A DNA stretch of 38,085 bases from Verrucomicrobiaceae bacterium (GTDB lineage: Bacteria > Verrucomicrobiota > Verrucomicrobiia > Verrucomicrobiales > DEV007). The stretch spans positions 1-38,085 of the forward strand of contig JAACDM010000253.1 of NCBI GenBank assembly GCA_009936795.1, given 5' to 3'. The position numbers and the translations under genes are program-made. The notes under the pieces were generated by a model, which was not told the origin of the DNA, made no database searches, and saw nothing but the letters and a program-made list of their open reading frames with translations. This document shows, one piece after another, positions 33,417-38,085 of this stretch (position 1 is its first letter; the number at the start of each line of letters is the position of its first letter).

Positions 33417-35084
33417 TTATACGTCAAGCAAATCAGCTTTGCTTGCTGCCGCAGTTTTAGGCTTGGCCGCCTCAGCACCCTCCTTAGCTCCAGGTGCATC
33501 CTTGTGGCCATAGCGGTCGAACATGGCTCCGACCTGATCAGCTGACAGCTTCGAATCGTAGATACGCACGTCATCAAGCTCACCTTTGAAGATGGCACCA
33601 TCGCTGCGACGCCCCACACGCATGACCTGATAAGTCTTCGTTGGCCGGCTGAGATTGTCTTGGCCAACTTTTGCTTCGCCGGCCACACTATCAACGAAGA
33701 TCCTGACGCCTTCTGCTTTGCCAGAACCATCATAGGTGACGGCAATATGATACCAGGTGTCTTTGTCCATGGCTGCTGGCACGTGGACTTTAATAGCATT
33801 GTCAGGCCCGTTGCTCACCAATTGGAAGACCACCTTGTCCTTGGTCACATGGACATCCCAACCACGCCCTGAATCAGAAACATCAGAACGAGCAGCAATC
33901 ACCCCGTCATCCTGAGGCTCACCTTTGACCCAGGCAGTCACACTAAATGGGTGCGAGCGTTCGAAGTTTGCGATGTCTCCAGCAACAAGGAAGGCCTTGC
34001 CGTCAAACTTGGCCGCTTTACCTGAAGGTCCGTCGCCGTAAGTCAACTTGCCACCCTGCACGGAACCTTGATGCTTGTCATCGAAGGCATCATGATAGGT
34101 CATACCTGAATCAAGTTTCTTCAAAGACTCAAAGTCCCACCCCAGATTGAGGTCGAGTTCCGGATTTTTCGTGAGGAAACGGAACGCCACGCGGGAGGAT
34201 ACCTCCGTATCGTAAAGAAAGACCTTCTTAAGCTTAGGTAACTTCGCTAAGGTCTCCAACACACCATCGTCCACTTTAGTTCCGTAGATATTGAGCGTTT
34301 CCAGGTTCTCCAGGCTTTCAAGCTGCTTGACACCCGCCGATGTGATTGCCGTGTTTGCAAGGTGCAAACGGCGAAGCTGTTTCAGTCCGGAAAGGTGAGC
34401 CATTCCAACATCAGTAATTTGGGTCTTGTTCAGATAGAGCCACGCAAGTTGAGGCGCGAGTGGCTTCAACAGCGCCAGTTGCTCGTCGCCAATGTCTTTC
34501 GCAACGCTGACCGACTCGACATGGAGCAAATTGGTATTTTGAGCGAGCGGCAACACCAGCACACCCAAATCCTGCAATGGCTTCATCAACTCAGCTGCAG
34601 CCGGATCTACCTTAGGCAGCTCAGGTTCTTTCAACTTTGAAGCACTGGGTGCGGGCGCAGCACTAGCGACTTTCTGAATGGCTTCAGGGGCGTCTGCCAA
34701 GACAAACTTCACATCATAGGAAGCCTTGTGCTCATCGATCCACCAAGTCAGCGCGGCAATCTGATCCTTCGTCAACGTGTCGCCTTTTGGAGGCATCAAT
34801 TCATCGTCGTCTTCTGGCAGTGTAACACGATCAATGAGAAGGCTCTCTCCCGACTTCCCGGATACGACAGTTTCCTCTCCCTTTTGGATATGCTCAGGTG
34901 TATCGAGCCGAAGCTTACCCTTCGATTTTTTTTCCCCGTGGCACTCCACGCAGCGGGCCTCCAAGATCGGTTTCACGACCGCTTCGTAAATGGTGGCCTC
35001 CTCCGCCCGAACCCCTGAAAGACTGAGGGCAAGAATAGAAAGACCTGGGAGAATGGTGAGATGACGACCAGAATTCATAATCAT
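33417..35084 (-). CDS. Planctomycete-type cytochrome c domain + LRR + LamG secreted protein
   Basis: The 555-residue exported protein has a signal peptide (LTILPGLSILALSLSGVRAE), then a PSCyt1-type domain with a haem-binding Cys-x-x-Cys-His (ARCVECHG, C45/C48/H49) and the usual follow-on MPPKGDTLTKDQIAALTWWI. A proline-rich linker is followed by leucine-rich repeats (~205-290, e.g. LRRLHLANTAITSAGVKQLE and TLNIYGTKVDDGVLETLA). The last ~200 residues form a LamG/concanavalin A-like jelly roll (PFSVTAWVKGEPQDDGVIAA, WYHIAVTYDGSG). PSCyt1 proteins are abundant in Planctomycetes and Verrucomicrobia and are linked to polysaccharide breakdown, but their exact role is unknown. ATG 35084 or 35078 is the start. 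It leads a minus-strand operon. Confidence 0.9.
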   Translation of the reverse strand: MIMNSGRHLTILPGLSILALSLSGVRAEEATIYEAVVKPILEARCVECHGEKKSKGKLRLDTPEHIQKGEETVVSGKSGESLLIDRVTLPEDDDELMPPKGDTLTKDQIAALTWWIDEHKASYDVKFVLADAPEAIQKVASAAPAPSASKLKEPELPKVDPAAAELMKPLQDLGVLVLPLAQNTNLLHVESVSVAKDIGDEQLALLKPLAPQLAWLYLNKTQITDVGMAHLSGLKQLRRLHLANTAITSAGVKQLESLENLETLNIYGTKVDDGVLETLAKLPKLKKVFLYDTEVSSRVAFRFLTKNPELDLNLGWDFESLKKLDSGMTYHDAFDDKHQGSVQGGKLTYGDGPSGKAAKFDGKAFLVAGDIANFERSHPFSVTAWVKGEPQDDGVIAARSDVSDSGRGWDVHVTKDKVVFQLVSNGPDNAIKVHVPAAMDKDTWYHIAVTYDGSGKAEGVRIFVDSVAGEAKVGQDNLSRPTKTYQVMRVGRRSDGAIFKGELDDVRIYDSKLSADQVGAMFDRYGHKDAPGAKEGAEAAKPKTAAASKADLLDV

Positions 35085-35202
35085 TGGGATAATAAACAGT
35101 GAGGGGAGGCAGCCTGCGAAGTCAAGCGCCCGGTGCCTAGTAGATTTACTGAAATAGAAACCCCAGCCCTGACCAAAGTTTCCCCCAACAAGAACGTGAA
35201 AA

Positions 35203-35231
35203 CGCCTACCCCATAAGCTATGAGATAGGCG
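35203..35231 (-). terminator. Rho-independent terminator after the PII gene
   Basis: On the minus strand, cgcctatctcata and tatggggtaggcg pair with two mismatches around a 3-nt loop, followed by a short T-run (tttt). It begins 25 bp after the stop of the PII gene. Confidence 0.65.
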
Positions 35232-35255
35232 CTCAGAAATCAGTTCCAGTTCCGC

Positions 35256-35621
<366 letters not shown>

Positions 35622-35692
35622 TCAGTTAGCTTGATTTGTGTAGTTGGAATCAAATGTCGTTCATGCACTGTTGTCCAGCACGATTGCGATGT

Positions 35693-35710
35693 AAGAAGGA
35701 ATCGTGCCAA
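35693..35710 (-). promoter_or_regulatory. Candidate sigma-54 promoter of the PII gene
   Basis: On the minus strand TTGGCACG (35703-35710) is a full -24 element. After 4 bases comes CTTCTT (35693-35698), a partial -12 that keeps C but lacks the preceding G of the usual GC. It lies about 84 bp before the start codon. The region also forms the inverted repeat gcacgatt/aatcgtgc. glnK genes are commonly sigma-54 dependent. Confidence 0.4.
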
Positions 35711-35845
35711 GCACTCAGAAATATCCGCAAATTCATCCGCCTACCGGGGTTACCCCTGGTAAACGTCACCTAGCGTAGTCGGCGAAGCGGCAGGATCATA
35801 CAAAAAAATCCAGCGCCCAGTAACACAATACCGAATCTGAACCGG

Positions 35846-36976
35846 CTACCACAGATTAGCATGGAGCGACTCATCGGTCCACAACTCGTAGTCATCACCG
35901 AAATCGCCACTAAATCTGAGCAGCGTGCTTCCTCCGAAATCATAGAAATCGACCTCTACCCCCTTGGCCATCGGGCTCTGGACCAAAGATCGCCATGGTA
36001 AAGGTGGGCGGCAATTCAGAGGAAGCTCGAACAATGGCATACCTGGTTACACTCTTGTCACCGTCCAAGCTGCCAAAGCCTAACAAATTCCTATTCCGAA
36101 AAGACAAGTCTACAGCAGGTGTATTCCCCATACCCGCTCCACTAAGGATGAACATATTTCCAACGTCGACAGAGGTTCCACAGAGTCTGTTGCCGGTCAT
36201 TTCGTTGATGATCAAATCCACATGATCGTCTTCATCGATTAGACCCGCCGACGCGCTATAACAGAGGGTGTCGTTAGCTGCGCCTGCATCGGTCTGCAAA
36301 ATTCGCATATCTATTAAATCAGGAAGATTTCCAGCTTTGAAATCGATGATGTCCGGCCACCCACCCGGTTGCCCGTAGAAGACTTGTGCCGTAACCCAAG
36401 TGAATCGTGGCCACTGCTCGTCCGTGGCATGAGACGTAGCGTGAGGATTCCCGCAAACAAGCTCCATAATACGATAACTATCAAAATCCCCGTGCGCCAT
36501 CGTAGCGGCCCCTATTGCAACAATGCTGGGACCATACACCTCTAATATCTGCCCGAGGCACGCTGTTCATTTGAAACCTAAGACCTCTCAGTTTAGCAGT
36601 TTTATACAACACGCAGCCCAGGCCAGAATGCGCCCCGTGAGACGATGCCCCAACGAGATTGCCGACAAAACTCTTGGGAAAGCCATCCCCGCTGTAGTCT
36701 TCGCTACCCACAAACTCTTCACCGAAAGAACCATTCGCAATCTCACCGCCGATCCTCGTGTAATCTCCCAACACGGAATCTAGCGCTATCTGATCCATGG
36801 TATCGAAGGAAATTAGGCTTCTTCATGTTAAGATCGATCACGGCATAGGGATTCGCCCCTGGTAGGGCCCAAACTGCGGAAAGATTGAGGATTGTAAGAA
36901 GACTGCGTCGCAATACCGTCTTACTCCAAACAGTTCGCAAGATTCCCCTGAAAGATCGATGAATTCTGTTGGGCAT
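35846..36976 (-). pseudogene. FG-GAP repeat (integrin alpha-like) secreted protein, frameshifted
   Basis: Four minus-strand frames join to one product. From ATG 36976 comes a signal peptide (LLTILNLSAVWALPGANP). The second frame reads LGDYTRIGGEIANGSFGEEF and VGSEDYSGDGFPKSFVGN, an FG-GAP Ca-binding loop. The third reads GPSIVAIGAATMAHGDF and SAGLIDEDDHVDLIINEMTG, further FG-GAP units. The fourth gives the C-terminus (GVEVDFYDFGGSTLLRFSGD). Shifts fall between about 36799 and 36835, at about 36540-36550, and in a five-base C run at 35959-35963. Each requires skipping one base. Some Ca-loop residues are also eroded (HGDFDSYRIMELV where DFDGDG is expected), so this is decay rather than a simple sequencing slip. 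FG-GAP proteins are extracellular, often adhesive or enzyme-linked. Confidence 0.72.
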
Positions 36977-37059
36977 CTCGCTACTGTAATTATATTTAAT
37001 TTAATAAAGATTATAATTTTAGCCAATCTTGGTATATTTCTTGAATTAATTGCCGCCGA
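36977..37059. promoter_or_regulatory. AT-rich divergent intergenic region
   Basis: This stretch is markedly AT-rich (for example ataattacagtagcgag before ATG 36976 on the minus strand). It separates the FG-GAP remnant from the CAP-domain remnant and offers several TATAAT-like boxes on both strands. No single promoter can be picked with confidence. Confidence 0.4.
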
Positions 37060-37069
37060 GGAGGCTCAA

Positions 37070-37654
37070 GTGCACGCTATACCAACTTAGTCCTCACCTA
37101 AGCTCGGTGTCGCACCTAATTTCGAAGGGGCTCAGTGGTCACGCGCCCTTCAGCCCGCCCAAACAATCCGAAAGCAAGTCGCAGTAACGGACGGCGACGA
37201 ACAGATCAGCGGTTTCAAGATTGATACAAGCAATCGCTTGGCCAACCTCATCGACTTTCATACCCATTACACGGTCGACGGCGACGATACAGAGCTTATT
37301 GGCTGGGAAGGAAACGTGGCCAGCAGCGCAGAGGGCACCAACCGCTCCAGCTACCAGGATCTCGTACTTCGCTGGATCAACTACTTCCGAGGTCAAGCGG
37401 GACTGCCAACAACCGTCGCGTTTGATTCGGCAAAGCACGCAGCGGCTCAACAAGCCGTTGGGTGCAGTTTTGGGCCTCCCTCGATTCCACACCTCATCCC
37501 AAGCATATCGCTATATATGCAGAGTTTAAGTCGCCCTAACGCTAACCATGCGCCTCTAGCCGTTTCATGGCATTGCGTCTTAATCCTAGCTAAAAATCGG
37601 ATACAAATTAGATACAAAAAATCGCCACGGCTGCTACTTTTCCATCTTGCCTGA
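37070..37654 (+). pseudogene. CAP-domain (SCP-like) secreted protein remnant
   Basis: A strong GAGGAGG (37059-37065) precedes GTG 37070 by 4 bases, but the frame meets TAG at codon 7 (37088-37090). Beyond it the same frame stays open and reads as the N-terminal half of a CAP/SCP-like protein: GDEQISGFKIDTSNRLAN, ELIGWEGNVASSAEGTN, then LVLRWINYFRGQAGLPTTVA and FDSAKHAAAQQAVG, where the CAP family has its RxNYxRAxAGLPP and AC..A motifs. From about 37470 the match stops, and the remaining ~60 codons do not look like the family. CAP proteins are usually extracellular. The stop codon and loss of the C-terminal half indicate a pseudogene. The only open start is TTG 37238, which would miss the N-terminus. 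Confidence 0.62.
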
Positions 37655-37777
37655 CTTCCACCGATTCAGAGTCCTCAGCATGAACTCAAGGTTCCCGATC
37701 CATGACTCAAACTGTGGAGCCTTGGGCACAGGCACGATGTGATCCACCTCAGCGATCTCAAGGCGTGCGCGTGGGTG
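37634..37777 (-). pseudogene. HNH endonuclease C-terminal fragment
   Basis: A 47-codon minus-strand frame, too short for routine gene calling, reads LEIAEVDHIVPVPK, then NLEFMLRTLNRWKSGKMEK and a stop. This is the HNH nuclease pattern of Asp-His (metal/catalytic), Asn-Leu, then Asn-x-x-Lys. It has no start codon and its upstream end runs directly into the stop of the neighbouring secreted-protein gene (20-bp overlap), so only the tail of the nuclease gene remains. The junction looks like a recombination or deletion scar. HNH enzymes of this type occur in phages and other mobile elements. Downstream at ~37600-37620 is a short direct repeat (gatacaaa ... gatacaaa). Confidence 0.5.
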
Positions 37778-38085
37778 TCACGATGTAAAACTTTCTCAGG
37801 CCCGAGGCATCCATATCGGTAACTTCTAGCATGCCGTCTGATCCTACTACCATGGTGGTCAGTGGTATCCAATCAGCGTCAAGAAGCGAGTCCTTGGTGC
37901 TCACTGCATAGTTCACCCCCGCTTTCCCAGGAGAGAGCGTCAGGAGCGCGTCTCCCTCGGTAGCATCTGGCGTCACAGTGATTTCCAGAAAGCTCGTAGG
38001 GTCATTCGGTAAGAGACGAGCGTGATACTCGTAAAGGTTACTGTCACCATCTCTATCAGCATCGACGTTAGGACCAGCGTCGGCA
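37758..38085 (-). CDS. C-terminal end of a secreted multidomain protein (5' part beyond window)
   Basis: The frame is open from the right edge to TGA 37758. It begins inside a calcium-binding type-3-like repeat (GPNVDADRDGDSNLYEYHAR), continues with LLPNDPTSFLEITVTP, and ends in an immunoglobulin-like C-terminal domain (NYAVSTKDSLLDADWIPLTT, then LRKFYIVTPTRTP). This DxDxDG repeat plus beta-domain ending is common at the C-terminus of large exported Verrucomicrobial proteins, and the giant CotH protein in this window ends in a similar way. Only about 108 residues are visible, so the main function is unknown. It overlaps the HNH remnant by 20 bp. Confidence 0.68.
   Translation of the reverse strand, partial: ADAGPNVDADRDGDSNLYEYHARLLPNDPTSFLEITVTPDATEGDALLTLSPGKAGVNYAVSTKDSLLDADWIPLTTMVVGSDGMLEVTDMDASGLRKFYIVTPTRTP

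Overview
The window reads as a chromosomal segment of a Verrucomicrobiota bacterium, probably a marine Opitutae/Puniceicoccales-type organism. This is an inference from gene content: a CotH/lamin-tail giant secreted protein, a Planctomycete-type cytochrome c + LRR + LamG protein, PA14/LamG, FG-GAP and CAP secreted proteins, and an exopolysaccharide locus carrying SpoIIE/STAS regulators. GC content is moderate and Shine-Dalgarno sequences are mostly weak. Several genes appear to use TTG starts. No rRNA, tRNA or CRISPR array was recognised.

Layout. 1-925 (minus) is a disrupted PA14/LamG secreted-protein gene that runs off the left edge. 968-3543 (minus) is a two-gene unit: an M29 aminopeptidase followed by an SLC13/DASS carboxylate transporter. 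Divergent from it, 3604-5076 is a serine beta-lactamase-fold gene interrupted by an in-frame TGA. 5228-5623 is a small one-helix membrane protein, followed by a strong hairpin at 5713-5744. 5767-12474 encodes a 2235-residue secreted protein (lamin-tail domains, CotH kinase fold, beta-helix, Ca-binding repeat). A PrsW-type membrane protease follows, converging on an unknown 5-helix membrane protein. 14286-17558 (plus) holds a GT2 glycosyltransferase, a translationally coupled nucleotidyltransferase-fold protein, a small putative lipoprotein and an SMP-30/gluconolactonase.

The core is a bidirectional exopolysaccharide locus at 17506-31420, read outward from an AT-rich promoter region at about 25097-25180. 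Leftward lie the polyprenyl-phosphate sugar-1-phosphate transferase, a hexapeptide/nucleotidyltransferase-like protein, an anti-sigma-kinase + PP2C phosphatase fusion, a double GT4 glycosyltransferase and a Wzy/O-antigen-ligase-type polymerase. Rightward lie a STAS protein, a WecB/TagA/CpsF glycosyltransferase, a second degenerate STAS protein, a Wzz/GumC-type co-polymerase with an apparently dead tyrosine-kinase domain, and two Wza-type export proteins. Together they could start, extend, polymerise and export a Wzy-type polysaccharide, but no flippase is visible. The STAS and kinase/phosphatase genes look like a partner-switching control module built into the locus.

31440-35084 (minus) is an operon-like run: a cytochrome c/LRR/LamG protein, a D,D-carboxypeptidase, and a fusion of an RfaE2-type nucleotidyltransferase with PurN. 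A GlnB/GlnK PII gene follows, with a terminator and a possible sigma-54 promoter. The right end (35846-38085) is a patch of gene remnants: a frameshifted FG-GAP protein, a CAP-domain fragment, an HNH endonuclease tail, and the C-terminus of another secreted protein. Disrupted genes are concentrated at both ends and in the beta-lactamase, while the centre is intact, including a 6.7-kb ORF.
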